The notes beneath the pieces were generated by a model. The model had not been told where the DNA came from. It did not search any database and worked only from the letters and a program-made list of their open reading frames with translations. The position numbers were made by a program, and so were the translations under genes. Positions 1-5,886 of a stretch of 5,998 nt of DNA are shown here, piece after piece (the first letter of the stretch is position 1; every line of letters begins with the position of its first letter). Source of the DNA: JASGCK01 sp031430035 (GTDB lineage: Bacteria > Pseudomonadota > Gammaproteobacteria > Burkholderiales > Burkholderiaceae_C); contig JANPAS010000200.1 in NCBI GenBank assembly GCA_031430035.1, positions 1 to 5,998 of the forward strand, read 5' to 3'.

Positions 1-1362
1 TCCCGCAGGCATACTGCCTTTGCCCATCCCGCCCATTTTTTGCATCATCTTCATCATGCCTCCGCCCTTCATCTTTTTCATCATGGTTTGCATTTGCTCG
101 AACTCGTTCAGCATGCGGTTGACTTCTTGAACCTGCACACCAGCTCCTGCGGCTATCCGTCTTTTTCGTGTGGCTTTGATGATCTCTGGTTTGCGGCGCT
201 CTTGCAGCGTCATGCTGTGGATGATGCCTTGCTTCTTGAGGATGTCGCGGTCGGCTTTGTCTAGGTCTTGTCCTTTGGCCTTTGCCGCCATTTGCCCAGG
301 CAGCTTGTCCATGATGCTTTGCAGGCCGCCCATGGAGCGCATTTGCTGGATTTGACCTAAAAAATCCTCCAAATCAAAGCCCGCGCCGCTCTTCATTTTG
401 GCGGCCATTTTTTGTGCGGCTGCTACGTCCACGCCGCTGGTGATTTGCTCGACCAGCGCGACGATATCGCCCATGCCTAGGATGCGCCCCGCAAAGCGCT
501 CGGCATCGAACACTTCTAGCCCGTCGATCTTTTCGCTGACACCCGCAAACTTGATCGGCACGCCGGTGATTTGGCGCACCGACAGCGCCGCGCCGCCGCG
601 TGAGTCGCCGTCCGTCTTGGTGAGGATGATGCCCGTGAGTGGCAGCGCATCGCCAAAGGCCTTTGCCACGTTCGCGGCATCTTGGCCTTGCATCGCATCG
701 ACCACAAAAAGCGTTTCGACAGGATTGGCGGCTTTGTGCAGCGCCCTGATCTCGTTCATCAACTGCTCGTCCACGCCCGTTCGGCCAGCGGTGTCTATCA
801 AGAGCACATCAAAGTAATGTTTTTTAGCGTAGTCGATGGCCGCGAGCGCAATATCCACGGGCTTTTGCGAAGGGTCGCTTGGGAACCACTCAGCGCCTGC
901 TTGTGCGGTAACGGTTTTTAATTGCTCAATAGCCGCTGGGCGATACACGTCGCCGCTGACCGTGAGCACTTTCTTTTTGCGCTTCTCAATTAAGTGCTTG
1001 GCCAGTTTGGCAGTTGTCGTGGTTTTACCAGCGCCTTGCAAACCTGCCATCAAGATGATGGCGGGTGGTTGCGCGTGGAGGTTGATATCCGAGATACCCA
1101 GTCCCATCGTCGCAATCAACTCTTGATTGACCACGCCCACCAAGGCTTGACCAGGAGTGAGTGAGCCCACCACCTCTTGCCCGAGCGCTTTTTCTTTGAT
1201 GCGTGCCACAAAGTCTCGCACCACGGGCAGCGCCACGTCGGCCTCGAGCAGCGCCATGCGCACTTCGCGCAGCATGTCCGCTACGTTGGATTCGGTAATG
1301 CGAGCTTCGCCGCGCAAGCGTTTGGTAAGAGCGGAGAGTTTGTCTGCGAGGAGGGAGGCCAT
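1..1362 (-). CDS. ffh: Signal recognition particle protein Ffh (SRP54 GTPase), C-terminus cut by window edge
   Basis: SRP GTPase that binds 4.5S RNA and the signal sequences of nascent membrane proteins and docks ribosomes on FtsY at the inner membrane. The N domain (about residues 1-95) contains ALLEADVALPVV. The G domain has the P-loop GLQGAGKTTT with Lys113, DTAGR at 190-194 and TKTD at 248-251. The Met-rich M domain carries the RNA-binding stretch RKRRIAAGAG at 399-408, followed by QEVNRMLNEF and a run of Met/Lys/Gly. The family usually reads GSG or GCG where this protein reads GAG. The 454 codons present reach the left edge in frame without a stop; E. coli Ffh is 453 residues, so only a few residues can be missing. 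The start at 1362 gives the usual N-terminus, but there is no clear Shine-Dalgarno sequence upstream. It is transcribed divergently from the CcsA-like gene. Identity is secure. Confidence 0.97.
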   Translation of the reverse strand, partial: MASLLADKLSALTKRLRGEARITESNVADMLREVRMALLEADVALPVVRDFVARIKEKALGQEVVGSLTPGQALVGVVNQELIATMGLGISDINLHAQPPAIILMAGLQGAGKTTTTAKLAKHLIEKRKKKVLTVSGDVYRPAAIEQLKTVTAQAGAEWFPSDPSQKPVDIALAAIDYAKKHYFDVLLIDTAGRTGVDEQLMNEIRALHKAANPVETLFVVDAMQGQDAANVAKAFGDALPLTGIILTKTDGDSRGGAALSVRQITGVPIKFAGVSEKIDGLEVFDAERFAGRILGMGDIVALVEQITSGVDVAAAQKMAAKMKSGAGFDLEDFLGQIQQMRSMGGLQSIMDKLPGQMAAKAKGQDLDKADRDILKKQGIIHSMTLQERRKPEIIKATRKRRIAAGAGVQVQEVNRMLNEFEQMQTMMKKMKGGGMMKMMQKMGGMGKGSMPAG

Positions 1363-1400
1363 AAGATTTTTGACTTTTAGTTTTCTACTAAACTGTGAGC
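1363..1400. promoter_or_regulatory. Very short divergent intergenic gap (ffh / CcsA-like gene)
   Basis: Only 32-38 bases separate the two divergent start codons, depending on whether GTG 1395 or ATG 1401 is used. The gap is A+T-rich and holds a perfect 6-base inverted repeat, TTTAGT (1376-1381) and ACTAAA (1387-1392), around a 5-base loop. A TTGACT at 1370-1375 resembles a -35 hexamer on the plus strand, but no good -10 lies 16-18 bases downstream of it. Two complete promoters cannot fit here, so at least one must lie inside the opposite coding region. Promoter function is inferred from position only. Confidence 0.35.
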
Positions 1401-1916
1401 ATGATTTTGCTTAGCATTCTACTGATCGCTTTCTTTGCTGCTGGCTTGTGGCTTGCGCTTTCGCACTTAGGCATGGCGGCTGATTCGCCTTGGCTCTTGG
1501 CGCACATTAGCAGCGCGATTGCGGCTTATGCCATGTTTGCGGCTGCTGTTGTTTGTGCTTGGATGTTTACGCAGACGGAGCGTCGTTTGCGCGGTCAATT
1601 AGGTGATGCGCCGCGCATCCCTTTGCTCACTCTCGAGCATTGGATGTTTCTTTTTGTCTACGCAGGCTTTACGCTGCTCAGCTTAAGTTTGTTGTTGGGC
1701 GGTATGGCGGGCGGATCTGGGTTTTTATTCAAACTTCAGCATAAAACAATTTTTGCTGTCCTTGCGTGGTTGTGTTTTGCGCTGCTAGTGGTGGGGCGTG
1801 TGCACTTGGGCTGGCGAGGTGCTAAGGCGGTGCGCATGGTGCATTTTGGAAGCGTGTTTTTGCTCTTGGCTTATGTGGGTACGCACTTTGTGCTCCAGGT
1901 TGTTTTAAATCGCTGA
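1401..1916 (+). CDS. CcsA/YpjD-type cytochrome c assembly family membrane protein, N-terminally short
   Basis: Inner-membrane protein of the CcsA/HemX/YpjD family, whose better-known members take part in haem handling and cytochrome c maturation; the YpjD branch next to ffh has no firmly established function. Hydrophobic segments (numbered from ATG 1401) lie near residues 2-20, 32-56, 81-101, 116-134 and 147-169. Family hallmarks are visible: His35 in SPWLLAH, the PLLTLE stretch, the HKTIFAVLAW segment with His114, GWRG at 137-140, and LLLAYVGTHFVLQVVL at the C-terminus. As I recall the family, members are about 260-280 residues with roughly eight membrane segments. This one has 171, so about 90-100 N-terminal residues and three segments are absent. 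An in-frame TAA at 1389-1391 blocks upstream extension, leaving GTG 1395 or ATG 1401 as starts, neither with a Shine-Dalgarno sequence. The remaining frame is intact and leads the three-gene run to ampD. Confidence 0.8.
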   Translation: MILLSILLIAFFAAGLWLALSHLGMAADSPWLLAHISSAIAAYAMFAAAVVCAWMFTQTERRLRGQLGDAPRIPLLTLEHWMFLFVYAGFTLLSLSLLLGGMAGGSGFLFKLQHKTIFAVLAWLCFALLVVGRVHLGWRGAKAVRMVHFGSVFLLLAYVGTHFVLQVVLNR

Positions 1917-1917
1917 T

Positions 1918-2148
1918 ATGGTGTCTAAATACTTGCTCATCCTCGTCATTTTGGTGGCGGCTATTTTTATTTGGCGTAGCAATCGCAAAGTGGCAGTCAA
2001 AGAGCGCAAAGCTAAAGAGCAGCGCGCCCAAGTCATTGATATGCAGCCTTGCCGCTGGTGCTCGGTGCATATTCCGACAACAGAGGCTGTGCAAGGCAAG
2101 CATGGTCGTTATTGCTCGGCGGCGCATCGTCTTAAAGCCGAGCCTTAA
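1918..2148 (+). CDS. Small membrane-anchored protein with CxxC...CxxxH cluster (PP0621-like)
   Basis: A 76-residue protein. Residues 5-19 are strongly hydrophobic and form a single N-terminal membrane anchor. A highly charged Lys/Arg/Glu linker follows (20-38), which by the positive-inside rule places the C-terminal part in the cytoplasm. The C-terminal module has Cys45-x2-Cys48, His51, Cys66 and His70 in CRWC...YCSAAH, a spacing suggesting a small treble-clef-like zinc site. I recognise it as resembling the uncharacterised proteins named 'PP0621 family' often found beside ampD in beta- and gammaproteobacteria; the function is unknown. The ATG lies 1 base after the upstream stop and the TAA abuts the ampD ATG, so it is probably translated by coupling. 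No independent Shine-Dalgarno sequence is visible. Zinc binding is inferred from residue pattern only. Confidence 0.8.
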   Translation: MVSKYLLILVILVAAIFIWRSNRKVAVKERKAKEQRAQVIDMQPCRWCSVHIPTTEAVQGKHGRYCSAAHRLKAEP

Positions 2149-2703
2149 ATGGACGCCTTGTGGGATAACGGTTGGTATCGCTTTGCGCGGTATTTGTCGT
2201 CGCCCAATTTTGGCGCTAGACCAGAAGGCACGTTGGTCGATTTGGTGGTGATCCATTCCATCAGTCTGCCGCCTGGGCGGTATGGCGGTGGGCATATTCA
2301 GCAGCTGTTTACCAATCAACTCGATTGGGATGAGCATCCTTATTTTGAGACGATTCGGGGTCAACAAGTATCTGCACACTTTTTGATTGAGCGAACGGGC
2401 GCACTTTGGCAGTTTGTGAGTTGCCATGATCGTGCATGGCATGCGGGGCAATCCAGTTACACCAATAAGCTTGGCGAGACAAAAAGCAACTGCAATGATT
2501 TTTCGATCGGCATTGAACTCGAGGGCGTGCCGGGTGAGACTTTTACGGACGCCCAATACGAGAGCCTTGCAAGCTTAAATGCGGCGCTAAGCCACACCTA
2601 CAAAGCGCTTGATTTTGTGGGGCACGAGGACATCGCACCTGGACGCAAGGATGATCCAGGATCAGGTTTCGATTGGCCTCGTCTCAAACGCGGAATCGGT
2701 TGA
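2149..2703 (+). CDS. ampD: 1,6-anhydro-N-acetylmuramyl-L-alanine amidase AmpD
   Basis: Cytoplasmic zinc amidase of the N-acetylmuramoyl-L-alanine amidase type 2 fold. It cuts the bond between 1,6-anhydroMurNAc and the stem peptide in imported muropeptides, a step in peptidoglycan recycling; in many Gram-negatives its loss raises the muropeptides that induce AmpC through AmpR. At 184 residues it matches the usual length of about 180-190. Candidate zinc ligands are His36 (VVIHSISLPPG), His159 (GHEDIAPGRKDDPG) and Asp169, with Lys167 as the conserved basic residue and Glu123 in SIGIELEG as the likely catalytic acid. VSAHFLIERTG, RAWHAG and NCNDFSIGIELEG are also family signatures. There is no signal peptide, as expected for AmpD rather than the periplasmic AmiD. 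The start directly follows the upstream TAA, so translation is probably coupled. No ampC or ampR gene lies in the window. Confidence 0.96.
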   Translation: MDALWDNGWYRFARYLSSPNFGARPEGTLVDLVVIHSISLPPGRYGGGHIQQLFTNQLDWDEHPYFETIRGQQVSAHFLIERTGALWQFVSCHDRAWHAGQSSYTNKLGETKSNCNDFSIGIELEGVPGETFTDAQYESLASLNAALSHTYKALDFVGHEDIAPGRKDDPGSGFDWPRLKRGIG

Positions 2704-2744
2704 TGTTATAGAAATAAAACTAGGGTAAATACCGACAACGCTGT

Positions 2745-2760
2745 ACACTAGGGATAGTGT
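2745..2760. promoter_or_regulatory. Candidate NrdR box 1 upstream of nrdA
   Basis: ACACTAGGGATAGTGT has perfectly symmetric 6-base arms (ACACTA / TAGTGT), as in the published NrdR box consensus acaCwAtATaTwGtgt. NrdR is the dNTP/ATP-sensing repressor of ribonucleotide reductase genes. The four central bases are GGGA rather than the usual TATA-like core. The site lies 62 bases upstream of the nrdA start and 41 bases, about four helical turns, upstream of the second candidate box. This pairing at near-integral turns is the normal NrdR arrangement. ACTAGGG also occurs at 2719-2725, so a degenerate third half-site may exist. Confidence 0.8.
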
Positions 2761-2766
2761 TTTTTT
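2745..2766 (+). terminator. Possible weak intrinsic terminator after ampD, overlapping NrdR box 1
   Basis: The palindromic arms of NrdR box 1 would form a 6-bp RNA stem with a GGGA loop, and the 3' side runs straight into seven T residues (2760-2766). That has the layout of a Rho-independent terminator 41 bases after the ampD stop. The stem has only two G-C pairs and is short, so termination would probably be inefficient. The match to the NrdR box may be the main reason the palindrome exists. Confidence 0.3.
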
Positions 2767-2780
2767 GGCTGAATCGCGTA

Positions 2781-2789
2781 TTATTCACC
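2781..2789 (+). promoter_or_regulatory. DnaA-box-like site in the nrdA promoter region
   Basis: TTATTCACC matches the DnaA box TTATNCACA at all but the last base. DnaA boxes are known in the E. coli nrdAB promoter, where DnaA links reductase expression to replication. The site overlaps the left part of NrdR box 2. A one-mismatch match to a short motif can arise by chance, so this is a weak call. Confidence 0.25.
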
Positions 2790-2801
2790 CATATCTAGTG
2801 T
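2786..2801. promoter_or_regulatory. Candidate NrdR box 2 upstream of nrdA
   Basis: CACCCATATCTAGTGT keeps the right half TAGTGT perfectly and the ATAT core of the NrdR consensus, while the left arm is degenerate. It ends 21 bases before the nrdA start codon and is spaced 41 bases from box 1. A -10-like TATTAT (2779-2784) sits just upstream, without an obvious -35 at 16-18 bases, so NrdR bound here would plausibly block RNA polymerase. The core, half-site and spacing support the call; the left arm weakens it. Confidence 0.62.
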
Positions 2802-2822
2802 TTACCTTTATTTCTACTCATC

Positions 2823-5783
2823 ATGACAAGTCACACCATTCAAGCTTACGCACCTAACCAATCCGATAGTGATTCGGGCGGTCAAACCACACGCTCTGCG
2901 GCGTGGTCTGGCTATCAAATCCTGAGGCGTAATGGCTCGGTGGTTCCGTTTGAACCAAGCAAAATTGCGATCGCCATGATGAAGGCGTTTTTGGCTGTGC
3001 ACGGCACGCAAGGCGCAGCATCGGCTAGTGTGCGCGAGACAGTCGACGCGCTGACCGAGAACATCATCAAAGCGCTGATGCGCTCACGTCCAGGCGGCGG
3101 CACGTTCCACATTGAAGACATTCAAGATCAAGTTGAATTAGGCTTGATGCGCGGCGGTCATCACGAAATTGCACGTAGCTATGTGCTTTACCGCGAAAAG
3201 CGCTCGCAAGAGCGTGCCGCGCAAAAGGAAGCCGCGCCTGCTGTGGCTGAGCCAACGATGTACGTGACGGATAACGGCAATCGAGTGGCGCTGGACTTAA
3301 AGGGTTTGACGACGCTCATTGAAACATCGTGCTCAGACTTGAATGCGGATGTGAAGCCTGATCCAATTTTGGCATCCACTTTGCGCAACTTGTATGACGG
3401 CGTTCCGATTGACGAGGTTTACAAAGCCGCCATCATGGCTGCGCGTACCTTGATTGAAAAAGAGCCTGATTACACCTATGCGACTTCGCGCCTCTTGTTG
3501 CACACGATGCGCAAAGAGATTCTGGGCGAGGAAGTGCTGCAGTCCAGTATGGCTAAGCGCTATCCCGAATATTTCCCTGAATTCATCAAACGCGGCGTGG
3601 ACAACGACCTGCTTGACGAGCGCATGATGCACTTTGATTTGCAAAAGCTGGGTGCAGCCTTGAAGCCTGAGCGCGATATGCGCTTTGATTACCTCGGATT
3701 GCAAACGCTGTATGACCGTTATTTCTTGCACGTTCGCAAAACACGTATCGAATTACCGCAAGCTTTCTTTATGCGCGTGGCGATGGGCTTATCGCTGAAC
3801 GAAATCAACCGTGAAGACCGCGCGATTGAGTTCTACGAAGTGCTCTCGACGTTCAACTTTATGTCCAGCACACCCACACTCTTTAATAGCGGAACGCAGC
3901 GTTCGCAATTGTCGAGCTGCTATCTCAGCACGGTGCCTGATGATTTGGATGGTATTTACGAGCTCATCAAAGAAAACGCGCTGCTCTCTAAATTTGCAGG
4001 TGGCCTCGGCAACGACTGGACGCGTGTGCGCGCATTGGGTTCACACATCAAGGGTACGAATGGCGAGAGCCAAGGCGTTGTGCCTTTCCTTAAGGTGGTC
4101 AATGACACCGCTGTCGCTGTGAACCAAGGCGGTAAGCGCAAGGGTGCGGTTTGCACTTACCTTGAGTCGTGGCACTTAGATATTGAGGAGTTTTTGGAGC
4201 TGCGCAAAAACACGGGTGACGATCGCCGCCGTACGCACGACATGAATACCGCAAACTGGATTCCAGATTTGTTTATGAAGCGTGTGATGGAAAAAGGAAC
4301 ATGGACCTTGTTCTCGCCTTCTGATGCGCCAGACTTGCATGACAAGTATGGCATCGATTTTGAAACATCGTATGTCCAATACGAAGCGGAGGCGGCTAGC
4401 GGCAAGATCAGTCCGACCCGCACGCTGCAAGCAACTGACATGTGGCGCAAGATGCTGACGATGCTGTTTGAAACAGGTCATCCTTGGATTACGTTTAAAG
4501 ATGTGTGCAACATCCGCTCACCGCAGCAACATGTTGGTGTGGTTCATTCCAGCAATTTGTGCACCGAGATCACACTCAATACCAGCGACACCGAGACGGC
4601 CGTTTGCAATTTAGGCTCAGTTAATTTGGTGCAGCACATCAAAACCAATGCGGATGGATCGAAGACGCTCGATCACGACAAACTCAAGCGCACCATTGGC
4701 ACTGCCATGCGGATGTTGGACAACGTGATTGACATCAATTACTACGCGGTCAAAAAAGCGCGTGACTCTAATATGCGCCATCGCCCTGTAGGCCTTGGTT
4801 TGATGGGCTTCCAAGACAGCTTGTATGAAATGCGTATGTCTTACGCTTCTAATGAGGCCGTGCAATTCGCCGATGAGTCGATGGAAGCGATTTGCTATTT
4901 CGCTTACAGCGCATCCAGCGACTTGGCCAAAGAGCGTGGACGCTATGCAAGCTACAAGGGCTCGCTGTGGGATAAAGGTATCTTGCCGATTGACAGTTTG
5001 GATATGTTGGAAAAAGAGCGCGGTACGAACTATTTAGAAGTTGATCGCTCCAGCAAATTAGATTGGACATCGCTACGCGCCAAAATTGCCGAGCATGGCA
5101 TGCGCAACTCCAACTGTGTGGCGATTGCGCCGACAGCAACTATCTCCAACATCATCGGTGTGGATGCATCGATTGAGCCGAGCTTTGGCAACTTGTCCGT
5201 CAAGTCCAATTTGTCGGGCGAGTTCACCATCATCAATAGCTACTTGGTACGCGACCTCAAGAGCCTCGGGCTTTGGGACGATGTGATGGTGATGGACTTG
5301 AAACACTTTGATGGCTCACTCCGTCCTATCGACCGCGTACCCGCCGATTTGAAAGCACTCTACGCAACCGCGTTTGAAGTTGAGCCCGTGTGGCTCATTG
5401 AAGCAGGCTCGCGTCGTCAAAAATGGATTGACCAAGCACAGTCGCTCAATATTTATATGGCCGGTGCATCTGGTAAAAAATTGGATGATACGTACAAGCT
5501 GGCTTGGATTCGCGGGCTCAAGACAACTTATTATTTGCGCACCGTCGGTGCTACGCATGCTGAGAAATCAACAGGGCGTGCAGGGCAAATGAACTCGGTG
5601 AGTTCGGGTACGTCTACATCTACGATTGCCCCACAAGGCACAGCTGGACAGGCTTCCGCGAGTAGTGCACCTTCTGCATTGATGGCGGCAGCGCTGGCTT
5701 CGCAGGCGGAGTTATCTGCATCACCAGCGACTGACATTAAGTTTTGTGCGATTGATGATCCTGGCTGCGAAGCTTGTCAATAA
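2823..5783 (+). CDS. nrdA: Class Ia ribonucleoside-diphosphate reductase, alpha (large, catalytic) subunit
   Basis: Reduces ribonucleoside diphosphates to deoxyribonucleotides with the radical-bearing NrdB subunit and thioredoxin or glutaredoxin in the cytoplasm. At 986 residues it is the long form of the family. A short polar leader (1-30) precedes an ATP-cone at about 31-127 (YQILRRNG, VPFEPSKIAIAMMKAF, FHIEDIQDQVE, YVLYREKR), which is the overall activity switch. The catalytic barrel has the redox pair Cys366 (SQLSSCYL) and Cys595 (AVCNLGS), and the thiyl-radical Cys580 flanked by Asn578 and Glu582 in NLCTE. The Cys366-Cys580 spacing of 214 equals that of E. coli Cys225-Cys439. PTATIS at 770-775 is the phosphate-binding loop, and Tyr903-Tyr904 are the radical-transfer pair. 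A Ser/Ala/Thr-rich linker (about 925-972) leads to the C-terminal CEAC (982, 985) that reloads the active site. ATG 2823 is the first possible start after an in-frame TAG at 2796, but it has no Shine-Dalgarno sequence. Upstream NrdR boxes imply dNTP-linked repression. Confidence 0.98.
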   Translation: MTSHTIQAYAPNQSDSDSGGQTTRSAAWSGYQILRRNGSVVPFEPSKIAIAMMKAFLAVHGTQGAASASVRETVDALTENIIKALMRSRPGGGTFHIEDIQDQVELGLMRGGHHEIARSYVLYREKRSQERAAQKEAAPAVAEPTMYVTDNGNRVALDLKGLTTLIETSCSDLNADVKPDPILASTLRNLYDGVPIDEVYKAAIMAARTLIEKEPDYTYATSRLLLHTMRKEILGEEVLQSSMAKRYPEYFPEFIKRGVDNDLLDERMMHFDLQKLGAALKPERDMRFDYLGLQTLYDRYFLHVRKTRIELPQAFFMRVAMGLSLNEINREDRAIEFYEVLSTFNFMSSTPTLFNSGTQRSQLSSCYLSTVPDDLDGIYELIKENALLSKFAGGLGNDWTRVRALGSHIKGTNGESQGVVPFLKVVNDTAVAVNQGGKRKGAVCTYLESWHLDIEEFLELRKNTGDDRRRTHDMNTANWIPDLFMKRVMEKGTWTLFSPSDAPDLHDKYGIDFETSYVQYEAEAASGKISPTRTLQATDMWRKMLTMLFETGHPWITFKDVCNIRSPQQHVGVVHSSNLCTEITLNTSDTETAVCNLGSVNLVQHIKTNADGSKTLDHDKLKRTIGTAMRMLDNVIDINYYAVKKARDSNMRHRPVGLGLMGFQDSLYEMRMSYASNEAVQFADESMEAICYFAYSASSDLAKERGRYASYKGSLWDKGILPIDSLDMLEKERGTNYLEVDRSSKLDWTSLRAKIAEHGMRNSNCVAIAPTATISNIIGVDASIEPSFGNLSVKSNLSGEFTIINSYLVRDLKSLGLWDDVMVMDLKHFDGSLRPIDRVPADLKALYATAFEVEPVWLIEAGSRRQKWIDQAQSLNIYMAGASGKKLDDTYKLAWIRGLKTTYYLRTVGATHAEKSTGRAGQMNSVSSGTSTSTIAPQGTAGQASASSAPSALMAAALASQAELSASPATDIKFCAIDDPGCEACQ

Positions 5784-5886
5784 AACACAACAAACGAAAA
5801 CAAAAATGCGCGCATGGCATAAAAAATTACGAAATCATTTTGCATTTGCGCGCATTACAACTATCATCCGCTGAACGGAAATTAAT
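5784..5886 (+). promoter_or_regulatory. nrdA-nrdB spacer with inverted repeat
   Basis: This A+T-rich 103-base spacer contains exact 10-base complementary arms, AATGCGCGCA (5805-5814) and TGCGCGCATT (5847-5856), around a 32-base loop. The first arm is itself part of the palindrome ATGCGCGCAT (5806-5815), so it could alternatively form a cruciform or dimer site. No T-run follows the second arm, so it is not a classical terminator; it could act in mRNA stability or partial attenuation between the two subunits. A GGA at 5877-5879 is a plausible ribosome-binding core 7 bases before the nrdB ATG. The spacer contains no NrdR-box-like sequence. Confidence 0.55.

Larger units (their letters stand above)
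2709..2816. repeat. Long interrupted inverted repeat enclosing the nrdA control region
   Basis: The left arm is TAGAAATAAA (2709-2718), a 5-base interruption (2719-2723), then GGTAAA (2724-2729). The right arm is TTTACC (2801-2806) followed directly by TTTATTTCTA (2807-2816). All 16 positions are complementary. In RNA the inner helix would extend by U2730-G2800, A2731-U2799 and C2732-G2798, giving 19 pairs with one 5-base bulge. The enclosed 65 bases hold the first NrdR-box candidate and most of the second. The right arm ends 6 bases before the nrdA start codon. The complementarity is seen directly; any role is inference. Confidence 0.6.

Noticed and set aside
1..120. Repetitive CAT/TTC-rich stretch at the left edge, considered as a simple repeat.
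   Set aside because: On the minus strand it encodes the Met/Lys/Gly-rich C-terminus typical of Ffh, so the repetitiveness is explained by the protein.
1370..1398. TTGACT as a -35 box for the CcsA-like gene.
   Set aside because: No acceptable -10 occurs at 16-18 bases; the best candidate, TAAACT at 1389-1394, is only 13 bases away. It is noted in the gap entry but not called as a promoter.
40..1414. Several plus-strand open frames of 61-139 codons.
   Set aside because: All are antisense to ffh, whose full set of GTPase and M-domain motifs is intact on the minus strand.
1822..2556. A 244-codon open frame on the minus strand.
   Set aside because: It lies antisense across three well-supported plus-strand genes, its product (basic, with scattered His and Cys) resembles no family I recognise, and it has no ribosome-binding site. 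It is a shadow of the coding strand.
3333..3731. A 132-codon minus-strand open frame and other frames inside nrdA.
   Set aside because: They overlap the intact 986-residue NrdA frame and show no recognisable domain.
5597..5740. Ser/Ala/Thr-rich low-complexity segment near the nrdA 3' end, considered as an intein or insertion.
   Set aside because: Class Ia NrdA proteins have a flexible linker here that carries the C-terminal Cys pair. It has no splice-junction residues or endonuclease motifs, and the catalytic core is uninterrupted.
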